A stretch of DNA of 64,000 nucleotides from Siphonodentalium dalli (GCA_032622095.1 CP136068.1:6675314-6739313); one strand, 5' to 3'; shown: positions 36,701-45,802, numbered from the stretch's first letter. Program-made: numbers and translations. Notes: generated from the letters alone by a model not told the origin.

Positions 36701-39700
36701 AAAACATTCAAATGGACTCATGGCAAGTTAGAGGCGCGGAAATTACAACATGTTTTTATTTACCGCAAAATAGATATATGGGTGGGAACATACGTTATGC
36801 GATCTCAATCAGTCATTCATGTCTTCGCATCGCATGTGTTTATGCTACGAACGGCACATTCGCCGAGTATGTTTCATGTATTTTTATAAGTGGCGTTTTG
36901 ATCTTAGTGGCTATTATTTGGCTGACATCATTTATTTTATCTGTTCTATACTCTGTGCATATTGTTTGTCATATTGTGAAGGTCATTATATACATAATAC
37001 GAATAATAAATGTCATACGGATCACGTAATACAGCAGTGAACAAGTTGAATGATAAGCCCACTTACAAGCTTTATCCCCTCTTCGAGTATTGGCAATATT
37101 CTGGCTTTTGTGAAACACATATCCATCCGCTTCACGACAGCCTCGCGTTTTTTGCCAATTGCCAGATTCGTTCCAGGGCCACCTGAAATATATATCTATA
37201 TGTACAACGTATATGTCTATACATCCGCCGTATGTCTACATGTATTACGGTGCAGTATAGATGACCTATACGAACATACATTCAAATTCGCCTTGGGTAA
37301 CTACGGAAACAAATGTGATATTATTTAAGAACATCACCTCTATGTTGAAATGGATAAATATATGTTATATACACAGTGTGTTTGTATCGATTCATGTATC
37401 GCGACTCGGCTAGTTTTCGTGGCCATAATAGCGACGAGGCGACCTTGGTCGCCGAGTCGCTATGTGGCCACGAAAACTAGCCGAGTCGCGATTACAACGT
37501 TACAAACACATTGCTTATACGACACATTTATCTATTTATCCATTTATCATTGGTGTGACAGAATCCACCGCACAGATTGCATATTAGGAGTTTCCTAATT
37601 GCCAAAATTGTTGGATTTGTGTCCGAGGATTATCCTTCTTGAGTAATCTCTCCCGACATGCAAAGGTATTTGTTTCACGCGATTTGCTCGCTTTGCTAAA
37701 TTCTCCCAACCTGCATGTTCACTCGAATAATCCTAACAGAAATTTAATAAGTGGAAAAACTCTCTTGTACCTGAATGTGTTATATAATTTATAATAAATA
37801 CTGAACAAATACATGTTAGTTGCATGTACTGTTTGATATGTTATACCATAATACCAATGATGTTAGGCAATCAAACAATGTTAAACCTAGGAACTATTTG
37901 TTTATATTACCCAATAATATACGTTTGAATGTCGTTTTTATTTTTCACGATTGATGTTATATGTACGTCAGTTCATTCATGATTTTGAACCAGTAAACGC
38001 CACGAGCGCCTTTTATCGCAACTGCAGTAACGATACAAATGTTGTTATCGCCAATTTGTTATCGCCAATTTTATCAAGGAATTGCATAGGACATGGTAGA
38101 TAAACTTTGTTATTATAGTCATTATCGATATCGACCCTTTAACCTTTTGGACGAGATTGACCAACGCTATTGCCCCATCAGCCGGACAATCGAGAATCCC
38201 ACGTCGTGGAAACAACTTGTGTGGTTCTTGTTTAATCCATGCTATGTCCAGGTGGGAATTCGACCTGATTCAATAACAAAAGAAAGATCGTGCATAAAAT
38301 AAAGAAACGGATGCGACGAACAACAATCGTCCAGGCGTCAAGCAGGTGTGGCAAACACGTGCTACAGTTCCGTTTACCATGTTGTCAACATCGTAACGGT
38401 AAACCTCGAATGCACTGTGTCAATTGCGTATAAAGTAAGATCTCCCAATGTTGCCTTATAGCCATGTCTTAAATACAATGTATATATCTCAGGAAACTAT
38501 GGTGATAACGGATGTCAGGTATATCATAGCAAAGTCAGCAAATACATATATAATCTAATATCAAGGACAGCTAGTACATATATATCCATCACCTGTGTCG
38601 TTTACTATGTGGACAACGACTTCAAAATATACAACATCTTTATTTTAGCAGTGTTAAAATAGAGAACAAATGGTTAATTGCACTATCAAATTAAAGGACA
38701 GAGCTCGAAACTACAATTACTTGACCCCGCAAGATTCACAAGGTGCCAACCAATAATACACTCGCTTAAATTATATTCTATTTTCAGCGACATCACCCAG
38801 TTTTTATTAATTTTTCGTGGAAACAATATCTGCAACTGCTTTCTAAAATGAAATTTAAAATATCATCAAACAATTATTTATAAATTATTGGTTAAACATA
38901 CACTGCTAGTAATTATCTGTGTAAAAACGATGAATTTGAAGACGGCCTCGATAGTAAATCGAAAACAATTATTGTCGTCCGCCTCATGGTTCCGAACTAT
39001 CAAAATAAAGCGCATGGCGATTTTATAACGTTTCTACGAATTTGCAAACAGGCCAGAATCGACGGGATCTAAATTATATGCGATTTTCAAAATCGACTAC
39101 TCGATTAAATGTCCGAATAAGAATTAGAAAGAATGATTGTAGCGTCGTATTCCGAGTCTGTTGATAATGGTGCTAAGACTGAGGACAAATCCAACAGCAA
39201 TAATCAAACTTCACGAGATCCCACCGTTAGATTTGGATGTGGTCCTGGGTAAATTACTCCTGGTTGTTCGCAAGATAAAGGGTGATGAATTCGAACCATC
39301 GTCTCTTCGCTCTATCACCTCAAGTGTGGGTCGTTACCTGAACAGACATAAATATGGGGCGACGACAACGAATGCAAATGATGACACCACGATAACTGTT
39401 TTAGCAAAGCAGAAGCAACTGAAGAAATCCGGCCGTGTTAATATACCACACAAGGCAGATAGACTGACTGATTCGGAAATAAGTCAATTATTTCAAAGTA
39501 CATAGCTGGGAGTATCAACACAAGAGGCAGTACAAAACAAACTGTGGTTCAATAGCCAATTACCTCTTGGACTTCAGAGTCAGCCAATATTCACTCCCAT
39601 AGCAAGGCAAGTGAATCAATATCTACTGTCATAGCTAGAGCAGGTAATATATTAGTACACCCATAGCGCGGTCAGTTAATAAATATATAATCTGATTGAT

Positions 39701-42700
39701 CTGATATCTGAACTCACCCGAAATAAACTCATATACGACATTGTCTTCATCGAAATCCCTTTCTTCTGACGTAGGACTGTCGTCATCTCCCTCAGAATCG
39801 AAAAAGTAAGCCTCATCTAGATCATCTTCATCATCTAGTTCATCTTCACTAACAAGAAATGTATCTTCCCTTTTTTTGCCCTTCCCGTCTCCTTCTGCAT
39901 CCTTCATCTTTTCTTTGAATCTTGCGTATGCGGTAGCACCAAAGCTCGCCTGTCGAGAATAACAATATAGGAAATGAAGGCTTGATCATAAGCACATCAA
40001 ACAAAATAAGTTCCCCCCTCATATAATACCCGGTATCTCATGTCATTTACCCGATAGATTTGACATGTTTACAGCATTATGAAAATGAATAAGGGACCAC
40101 AATGTGGGAGTTGATTACCACATGGTTTTCTAACGTTTTTGTTATTGTCGCTTAATAGGAAAATAGTCCATTTTCAAATATAACATGTTCACAACTTTGA
40201 CGAACAGAATCGCGCATTGATGGGATAACTGTATGTACAGTGATTGTTAAGAGTCAACTGCCTTATTACTGCGTGGAATGTTCTTGAACTTGATCAGTTG
40301 TTACTCTGCGGGGATTAATGGCAAGCTTTTGAAAAAAACAACATATTTGGTCTACTGCATTCACTCGAAACGATTCACGTCTGTTTGACGGACCGAGCAA
40401 GGGTTATTGCCACAAATATGTTGGCTGCAAACACCTCCGTAACGCATGTCTCTCGTATGAGTTATTTCACCGAATGGAAAGGACAACTCATATTCAACTA
40501 CTTGGTTTGCAAAGACTGCTCCATTTTCAGCGGCCTTTCAAGTGTCCTGGTATGGGGCGCGTTTTCCCGTTATAACCTATAATACTTGATGAATCGCACA
40601 TAAATGCGTTAAGCTGACGGTTGGATGGGTGATACAGAAGAATGTCATCTTTCAACAAACCGACAGCCTCATTCCACAAATATTGTTGGTGCCTTGTTGT
40701 GTCAATCGTTTCACGTCAATCATCCGTTCAAGTGTTGACACTTCAAATATGACCTGTGTTTCTGAGAATATGAACATTGGAGTGCCTTTGGCGATTTTTG
40801 ACTCTATGAAACAGGCGATTTGTGTTATGAAACAATAGCATCACCACGAATAGACTGTACTGCAGTAACTGACTCAACTGGGGTGGATTGTTTGTGAGTA
40901 ACTGATGTATCGTCAGTAGACGTTCCAATGGTCTGTGGTTATTGGAAAGTAGCTAAATATGTTACGTCAAGTTGTGTCCCTTGTGATACACGAATGTGGA
41001 TGGGCCGTTGTCTGTCTGAGTGCTGACATCAGCACACTGTTTTCGTAGAAATGATAGCCGAATTTGGGAATGGTTGAATTGATGGTCGAGCACCAAACAG
41101 TTTATTTGCAACGGAATATTGTAGATGTTGTATTTGAATTTATAGTCCCATATGGGACTTGAACTATCCATTGCAACATGCGAATCTTGACAGCTTGTAC
41201 AGTAGTCCTGGCCATAACCATACCCCTCACATTTAAAACACCTTAAGGGATTTGGAACAATAATTGTTTTACCCTGTGCCAATGCATTCTCTTATATATG
41301 CGAGTCGACCATAGGTCGCCTCGCATATATAAGAGAATGCATTGGCCTAACAATTTTTTACAATTTTAATATTTTTTTCTTGTATTCTTTAACAATTTTA
41401 TAATTTCACCCATACAGAGCCCCAGACAAACATGAGCAGACGACACTCTTCTATATGATTCTATATATTTGTGAGGCTCCCTGCAGGGTAATGGATGTTT
41501 TTCATTGTATGTCCTAACAAATTTAAGATACATTTATTTTAAAAAAATGATAACAAATTGTTAGGCCAATGCATTCTCTTATATATGCGAGGCGACCTAT
41601 GGTCGACTCGCATATATAAGAGAATGCAATGGCACAGGGTAAAAAAATCCCGACTTACGACTGGATTTGATATGGAGGGTCTTATATATGCGTGAATTAT
41701 TGGTATATATCCAAGCTTCAATGCCAATATCTCCGACCTAGAAGAGTGGATAGATCACTGGTTCTTAACACTGCTCTGCTACTATTCATTGTGTTGTGAG
41801 GTGCAGCCAGGACTGGTATTTACGCAATAGATGTTAACTGCATCAAACCATCAGATTGACATATTCAATTGTCGGCAATACTTTGATGTGTCTTATCAAT
41901 GACAAATATTGAGGGTATATAAGGAATACCCCAGCATCGTTGAAAGTAAATGAGTCATCTTTTTTATAATTGGGTCGTGTTTTTACTTGCGCCAGTCTAT
42001 GCTGGACGCAATTAATGATTGCGGTCCGGATCTCTGTGTATATGTTTATCTGTTTGTTTACATGTCTGTCCTTCCGCGAACATGTTACGTCATACCGGAA
42101 GTACATACTGTAAATAATGCACACTCTAATATGAAATGGTTGCATCAATTGTAATTTAAATCCACATATATACTAAATTTGCATCGTTATCTGGTTTTAT
42201 TTTGGTAATAAATCGTTCATAAATGAACAATATTGAATTATTTCTTTCTGGAAACCGACCAAGACACCATGACGTCAGGACGACCTCACGAGCTACACGG
42301 GCGCGCAAAATACGGATTTGCAAATATGTTTGGATGCGAATATGCGGTAACGTAAATAATATATATATATGTATCTGGCAGTCAGTTTGAGATTTATTCC
42401 ATTTTGGAAGGTTGGTGTAGTTATCTTTGGTGTCCATATTGAATTATCAAAAGAAGAGCAGTTGTTACAATTATGTAGTGTGTTACTCTATTAAAGAAAC
42501 AGTTATTTGGTACAATGGAAGATATACATGTAAATGTAACAGGATAACTTCTGTATAATGTATACACGAACTTCCTGCTTTGACATCGTCATTATGTAGC
42601 AAAATCATCATCGTCAGGGTCAATCTCATCGTCTTCGTTGTCGTCTTCGACAATTTAGTAACCAGCATCATCCCCGCATCGCCATCGTAACATCAACAAC

Positions 42701-44277
42701 AACAATTCAGAACATTAAAAACACGATTTGACGAGTATAGTCCAGATCGTCATTATAACATGTCACCGCCATCATCGTCCTCCGTTTGAGGAATGATACT
42801 TTAGCAACACCAATAACAACCAGATTATTAATATGTGTTTAATATCAGCCCGATAACAGAGCATAATCTACGTAGACACGACACATCTTCCAAGTTAAGT
42901 ATTGCATCTAAAATGTTGATAGTTTCGTGTTCTATACTGGCATATACATGTATGCTAGTCATGAGTCAGTTTCTTTCCCCGCTGATACATTCACATTGTA
43001 ATAGGTAATGCAGTTCATCTCTGAGATGTCGTTTATTGGATAGGGTACAAAGGTCTACGGAATGTATACGATGGTTTCAAGTACGGAATTGACAAAACGT
43101 TATTCTGTTCTTTGTATGCCAAAAATCCAAATATCTTTCGAAGTTAATATCATGTTTGTAAGCGTTATAGGCACTGGCTCGGCCATAGTTTGTTATGTCC
43201 GATAGCCAGGTGCCTCGAAATTGACTATTCGTACTACATTTGAAATAAAGTGTAGATTGTTATGTACATGTACATGTGATAACCAGCATTTAACAGATGA
43301 CTCTGCCCACAGTTTATTATGATTTATTTTACAGTATATATATTCTATCAATTGAATTTTGCTGAAACAATTACAAACATTACAGTTATATAAAACCAAC
43401 TACAATTTACCTAGCTCATCCGCCAGTTAAAGGTACGGTTGGCCTTGGCGGTGGGTATCCTGTGAAAATATTTCCGCCCGTCAAAAACCGCCACAAACAG
43501 AAAGAACAACAAAATGTAGACAGACTTTGTCCGTATACAAATAAGAAATATCGCATAAACAGTATGTTATTGTCATATTTTTGACCATTGTTATGTAAAC
43601 AAAAGCATAAAAAGTTACTTTTCTGGTGTTTGTTTATATTATGATGGTAAACATAAAGAGCGTTATTTGTGGGTGAATTCCTGATATGGAATGAATAAAG
43701 AGCGTTTATGCCATTTGTGTGTGATTAGCCAGCAGCATTGTGTTGTCTTCTGTAACACAATCAGGCTCTTGCTTAGGTAAAATATAGTAAATCTTTATGA
43801 TAACATGCTGTTTACGCGATGGTCATGGTATACATTGTATATGAACGAAACTGTATGCGTTTTAATGTTTTTTCTGTTTACGGTGATTGGAAAAATATGA
43901 ATATTTTCGACAACTAAGGCCTCATGTGCCTTTAAATGATATAACCGTTTAATGATAAGACTTCTTTAATTACCCGACAATTTATTCATATATAAATTTT
44001 ACTGCGGCAATTTGCATGAAAATCTCTATTCAAAATTGATCACCTCCCTCTTAACGCATCTGTACGATAAGATGAAACTTGATATGACGAACAATTTTGT
44101 CGCTCTGCCTATGTGATATTAAACTCGCCCATTGACATGTGGATTTCAATTGCGACCACCCGGTGATTTCTCAAATAACAATGGAAAGAACTATTCAAAT
44201 TGATAACCCTGCTGCATATCGATCGTTACTTTTCGGAGAAGCATTTCGAGTAGAGAAAGGTCATGTGTACTCACCAT
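27637..44277 (-). CDS. Gene B: unrecognised 225-aa acidic protein, six exons, complete
   Basis: Exons on the minus strand are 44277-44275 (ATG only), 39949-39718, 37182-37067, 36003-35913, 34135-34041 and 27777-27637. Coding lengths 3+232+116+91+95+141 give 678 nt, exactly 226 codons with a terminal TGA. Every junction is GT-AG and phases are 0,1,0,1,0, the same as gene C. Residues 2-15 are ASFGATAYARFKEK. Residues from about 20 to 75 are an acidic region with DDEDDLDEAYFFDSEGDDD. Exon 3 has RE-AVVK and FTKARIL-IL-EG motifs shared with C. Exon 4 has YNHLLDTWETM. Exon 6 has AEINMAVLLAAFV followed by an acidic tail (EDFEDNDSDLDN). No signal peptide or membrane span is evident. I do not recognise a family. 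The predicted protein looks largely helical and soluble, by inference. The exon 4 donor abuts a 57-bp minisatellite in frame with the exon. Confidence 0.78.
27805..27995. repeat. About 64-bp tandem repeat, three units, intron 5 of gene B
   Basis: Units contain CCGATTAGCGGCCTCTCG, AGAATGGACTCCTCAC and a 'ttacattaacatagttcatg' stretch. The array lies directly upstream (minus-strand sense) of the exon 6 acceptor. Confidence 0.8.
28020..28375. repeat. About 90-bp tandem repeat, four units, intron 5 of gene B
   Basis: Units contain ACAAGGGGCATACGAGATTG, TTATGACCCTTGTAAAATCT and GTCTTCTCTATATAGCGACG. One unit has a poly-G run of about twelve bases. The array abuts the LINE ORF1 fragment. Confidence 0.85.
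28385..28954 (+). pseudogene. LINE ORF1 (gag-like) C-terminal fragment
   Basis: In one plus-strand frame the sequence reads CPIWDY-stop-FKIQRCKAEKHLSYIDA, then KKLVRSRPSIPQVTFSNVV, followed by a Ser/Pro/Lys-rich region and a coiled-coil-prone stretch (FSKFDKMLEEKRSQM). The 'CP-W---KEIQ--K-E---SY-DAKKLV-SR---P--TF--V' pattern is the segment after the CCHC knuckles in ORF1 proteins of molluscan L1/I-like retrotransposons. The zinc knuckles themselves are missing upstream, where the 90-bp tandem repeat begins. The CPIWDY stretch matches the fragment at 40962-41266 (SPIWDY), indicating the same LINE family. It lies antisense in intron 5 of gene B. Confidence 0.72.
28960..29995. other. Intron 5 of gene B, nothing coding seen
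   Basis: AT-rich. A perfect short palindrome (GACTCTATATTT/AAATATAGAGTC) lies at about 29818-29842 inside a looser CTCCAG/CTGGAG hairpin. No exon. Confidence 0.45.
30000..30215 (+). mobile_element. SINE-like repeat with ACGTTAAACACCAATCAATC tail
   Basis: Ends ATATGGCTTTATTGCTAAAA / CGACGTTAAACACCAATCAA / TCAACC. The 'ATATGG-------GCTAAA-CGACGTTAAACA-CAATCAATC' tail is a very common 3' end of SINE families in molluscs. The promoter part is diverged and I could not place A and B boxes. Confidence 0.55.
30845..32050. repeat. Dispersed repeats with GGTCACGTGACC and GAGATCTCGGAAACGGGTGG
   Basis: A CTGTCTGTCTGTTTGTTTGT run leads into GACGAAACTTGGTACGTGTT, related to the family at 32050-32690. The block ATCTCGG(A/C)AACGGGTGGAGC followed by TATCGACTTGAAAT occurs at about 31026 and again at about 32013. 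GGTCACGTGAC with a preceding GCC(A/C)CC or ACCACC occurs at 31390, 31557 and 31758. All of this is in intron 5 of gene B. Confidence 0.6.
32050..32690. repeat. TCAAGGTCA-rich dispersed repeat, second copy
   Basis: Begins near GCCCGGACAAAGTCGGGCTC, has a TGTGTGTGTCTGTCTG run, then repeats of GATTTCGATGAAACTTGGTA, TGACCTTGAAATCGGG and TTTTGTCCGGGCAGTG, and ends near GCCCGGACGAAGTAGGG. It is the reverse complement of the copy at 540-1115. The two GCCCGGAC(A/G)AAGT boxes bound the copy. Confidence 0.78.
33386..33596. mobile_element. Foldback MITE, full-length, TA flanks
   Basis: The whole 211 bp folds on itself. CAGTAATGCCCTAATTAATC pairs with GATTAATTAGGGCATAACTA, CACAGC(C/A)AAATTAT with ATAATTCTGCTGTG, and the centre GGAAAGCTCT/AGAGCTTTCC is perfect. 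TA is on both sides. It lies in intron 5 of gene B. Two other copies are in the window. Confidence 0.9.
33600..34040. other. Intron 5 of gene B, donor side
   Basis: A minus-strand frame at 33645-33833 has CEEC and a GTGAGT after LWLSK, but its upstream acceptor (AACAAAAAAG) lacks a pyrimidine tract. I do not accept it as an exon. Confidence 0.4.
34041..34135 (-). CDS. Gene B exon 5
   Basis: Acceptor TTTCCATTATCCAG, donor GTAAGG. 95 nt, entering in phase 1 (G+AC gives Asp) and leaving in phase 0 after an AAAATG end. DM-x-DG opening and the ARDAR ... LTKDLKNKM pattern align with DMEAGDG, RARTAR and DVRKLM in gene C exon 5. Confidence 0.8.
35171..35912. repeat. 57-bp minisatellite, 13 units, at the exon 4 donor of gene B
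   Basis: Almost identical units 'ctctgactgtattgtgcgcg / cgtgcatttgataacaccac / tagtaagatatacgata'. The 57-bp period is 19 codons, so frames stay open on both strands for over 700 bp. Each unit has GTGCGCGCGTGCAT, an alternating purine-pyrimidine tract able to adopt Z-DNA. On the minus strand each unit contains AGAGTATCGTATATC, nearly the sequence at the real exon 4 donor (GAGAGGTATCGTATATC). The low divergence shows very recent expansion. Confidence 0.95.
35913..36003 (-). CDS. Gene B exon 4
   Basis: Acceptor TATTTATTTCCAG, 91 nt, LHSRKIKEN-DQTYNHLLDTW then ETMQTEYTTR, leaving in phase 1. Gene C exon 4 has the same layout (NQIYNKAYDHLMDTWVTM). The donor G|GTATCG is weak compared with GTRAGT, and the 57-bp array starts exactly there. 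Confidence 0.8.
36004..37066. other. Intron 3 of gene B
   Basis: AT-rich. Plus-strand frames of 83 and 118 codons at 36419-37029 have no family resemblance and lie antisense. No element boundary seen. Confidence 0.45.
37067..37182 (-). CDS. Gene B exon 3
   Basis: Acceptor GATATATATTTCAG, donor GTAAGT. 116 nt, the same length as gene C exon 3. R-x-AVVK, FTK, IL-x-IL and the final hydrophobic I-x-L/I positions are shared; I count 13 identical residues in 39. Confidence 0.85.
37399..37491. repeat. Near-perfect 93-bp palindrome in intron 2 of gene B
   Basis: Arms of 27 bp (TCGCGACTCGGCTAGTTTTC plus GTGGCCA) pair perfectly, and an inner hairpin ATAGCGAC-ga-GGCGACC / GGTCGCC-ga-GTCGCTAT closes it with a TT loop. 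Outside it GTGTTTGTA and TACAAACAC are also inverted. It lies about 215 bp before the exon 3 acceptor. It is notably GC-rich against its surroundings. Confidence 0.92.
38500..38590. repeat. CAAGGTCAGCTAATA repeat remnants
   Basis: Three diverged units like those at 2390-2965. The surrounding intron 2 sequence (37500-39160) shows no other recognised feature. Confidence 0.5.
39161..39625 (+). pseudogene. Crypton-type (DUF3504) tyrosine recombinase fragment
   Basis: The plus strand encodes LHEIPPLDLDVVLGKLL, then KGDEFEPSSLRSITSSVGRYL, KQKQLKKSGR, NIPHKADRLTDSEISQLFQ, a TAG stop, then LGVSTQEAVQNKLWFNSQL and LGLQSQ. This is the conserved N-terminal/core-linker part of the DUF3504 domain found in Crypton tyrosine recombinases and in domesticated relatives such as the ZMYM and QRICH1 proteins ('EYEPSSLR-I--S--RYL', 'NK-DPLTD-EI--L', 'LG--SPEALQNTLWF---LHFGLR'). 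The in-frame TAG and loss of the catalytic C-terminal part (R-HR--H-Y) mean a dead copy. It lies antisense in intron 2 of gene B, about 100 bp from exon 2. Confidence 0.85.
39718..39949 (-). CDS. Gene B exon 2
   Basis: Acceptor ATTCTCGACAG, donor GTGAGTTCAG, 232 nt (77 codons plus one base). Nearly the same as gene A exon 2 at both ends. The acidic middle differs from A by small in-frame changes, for example an extra DELDDE-type segment. Confidence 0.87.
40385..40850 (+). pseudogene. Tc1/mariner-type transposase remnant (intron 1, gene B)
   Basis: LTDRARVIATNMLAANTSV then THVSRMS matches the N-terminal helix-turn-helix of Tc1-like transposases. Further on, SSVLVWGAFSRYNL resembles the catalytic-domain 'VWGAISR' box and VIQKNVIFQQTDS the 'FQQDNARPH' box. 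The acidic residue of the latter has been lost (QTD for QDN). Stops and a large internal deletion break it. It is homologous to 6213-6545 in gene A. Confidence 0.7.
40962..41266 (-). pseudogene. LINE ORF1 CCHC-knuckle fragment
   Basis: On the minus strand KTIIVPNPLRCFKCEGYGYG then QDYCTSC is the first zinc knuckle of molluscan LINE ORF1 (PNPLRCFKCQ-FGHGQ--C); the knuckle His is replaced by Tyr. SPIWDYKFKYNI follows and matches CPIWDY in 28385-28954, then, after frame changes, ADVSTQTD. The intervening knuckles are deleted. The inverted-repeat element at 41267-41644 sits immediately upstream, and its terminal repeat supplies the first codons of the open frame. Confidence 0.78.
41267..41644. 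mobile_element. 378-bp element with 90-bp TIRs, each TIR itself a palindrome
   Basis: Left TIR 41267-41356 and right TIR 41555-41644 begin TTTTACCCTGTGCCA(A/T)TGC and are almost identical inverted copies. Within each, 69 bp (41278-41346 and 41565-41633) form a hairpin, GCCAATGCATTCTCTTATAT-ATGCGA pairing around GTCGACCATAGGTCGCC. The interior is AT-rich without ORF. No target duplication is clear. A half copy lies at 23905-24110. Confidence 0.9.
41645..42995. other. Intron 1 of gene B, partly alignable with gene A intron 1
   Basis: 42700-42850 (CATCATCGTCCTCC ... CAACACCAATAACAACC) matches 6950-7020. No coding exon was found. Minus-strand frames of 101 and 93 codons (41843-42437) have no recognisable family. 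Confidence 0.45.
43000..43200 (-). pseudogene. LINE ORF2 C-terminal fragment, heavily decayed
   Basis: The minus strand reads YNAYKHDINFERYLDFW, FCQFRT-stop-NHRIHSVDLCTL and RDELHYL, parallel to FERYLSS ... LARFRTQNN ... ERFCTL ... GDELHYL in 5190-5760. It is the same region of a related LINE, with a stop and a deletion in the LPIE-G-W segment. Confidence 0.68.
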
Positions 44278-44340
44278 GGTTCGCGGCCCACGCGATTATG
44301 TATCCACTAGACGGTCATCGCAGGTCAGACGCCACATTGT
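44275..44340 (-). promoter_or_regulatory. Gene B exon 1: 5' leader with start codon at the exon edge
   Basis: The minus strand ends GCCGCGAACCATG|GTGAGT. The ATG is the final codon of the exon. An upstream ATG (ATGTGGCGTCTGACC) opens a 13-codon uORF ending in TAA. The leader is very similar to gene A. Confidence 0.7.
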
Positions 44341-44499
44341 GAGCACATTGAGCTGGTTGTTTACTTGTTATGATACGTCCGCAGTCGAAGTATTGATCCG
44401 CGGCAACGTGCATTGATAAAGGTGGGGTTTACATGTACCCGGTGAAATGATCTGCGGCGATAATCATCCAAACCGCGAAATTTAATTGCAGTGACCACA

Positions 44500-45802
44500 G
44501 ATACAAGGGGGAAATTTTGTGTTTTTCAGTTTTGGTGACCCACCACCCCGGGAGCGTAAGTTTTGTTTTCCACAGGTCCGGACACCCCACCGAGACCGTA
44601 TGTTTTATCCACATAGGTATGGGACACCCACCCTCAACATTGATGAATATCTTGTAAATTCTACTAAACAATGTGTTGTTGGCATGGTAACGGTCTCTAA
44701 TTGTGTCAGCACCGGAACTGAGAGAACGCTGTTCAAGTACACCCACACAAAAATAAACAAAGCACATAGCTGAAAATTATGCCAATACAACCAGTGACAA
44801 AACCTTTAAAACCCCAATATTGATGGTTATACAGGTAAAATACCCACTTTAACCAGGATAGTTGTGTCCCTTATTATCAATAGGTTAAAATATATGCATG
44901 TGTAAAGTAAAAATACCATCAATTTGATTAAATAAACACAGTTCTAATCCTCTCCATGTGGGAAATCACTGGTGAGCAACGAGGAGCTTCCCTTAAACTC
45001 ATTCTAGGCGAGTGGCGAGTAGCTCTCCTACAAAATGTCGAGGCGAGTAGTGTCCCAGCAGGAGATGCCGAAGGCCTGAGGGGAGAGTACGGGATTGGGT
45101 CAGGGGGGCTCCCCGTAGCATTTTGAAAATTAGATGCTCTGAGATTGAATATGGAGCCTATTAATGCTCCAATCAGTGAACAACACGTTACTATGTGATT
45201 TAAGTCACTGTAGTCATGTATCGACATCGACCATGTACTTCGACCACGTGGTCACTGTATTTATCGTTTATTCAATATCTTGACTGATATCATAAATATA
45301 AACAAATGAGGCCAACGAATTTTCGGCTTTTTGACAGCAAATAAATATAATGGGTCATAAATTATCGGTATTTATTTAAAAGTACTAGGGTTTCCAGTGG
45401 GATTTCAAGGAATGGGGGAACCAAGAACTTTTAAGCAATATGAATTTCTATGGTATAGGATACCTGTGTGTATAATAAGTTAAAAAAGCCATAGTAAACT
45501 ATGAGAAAAGATGAGAATGGATTTTGTTTTCATTGCAATTTTTGTCCTCGACCAAAACCGGACCCACCCCATGGTTTCAACTGTTAAAGGGAGAAATTGT
45601 GGACAAAAAAATAAAATATAGAGCCCCCCCCCCCCTCAATTGCATAAAGCTATAGCTTGCACTACAATATGAAATTGATTGTTTCAATTCATTTTGAAGC
45701 TGTAATTTGTCTTAGAAATGATTTTGGAAAAAAATTGCATGACATCAGAAAAAATCTGCATTCCGGGCTCGGGGACACCCACCCACCAGGTCCTTGTACC
45801 CT
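44500..45802. mobile_element. About 1.3-kb insertion present in B flank, absent from A flank
   Basis: The flanks (GATCTGCGGCGATAATCATC at the left, TAATTG... ACCCTGGCCTATTGGCG at the right) are contiguous at 7990-8140 in gene A. The insert carries TACAAGG near both ends in inverted form (TACAAGGGGG and CCTTGTACC) and repeated GACCCACC motifs also seen near 48635. A GC-richer block at 44940-45125 has an uninterrupted plus-strand frame (EWRVALLQNVEASSVPAGDA ... GLRG-YGIGSGGLPVAF) that I cannot assign. Confidence 0.6.

Noticed and set aside
36673-37029. 118-codon plus-strand ORF with hydrophobic C terminus
   Set aside because: Antisense to intron 3 of gene B; Ile/Tyr-rich from AT-rich sequence, which imitates membrane segments.
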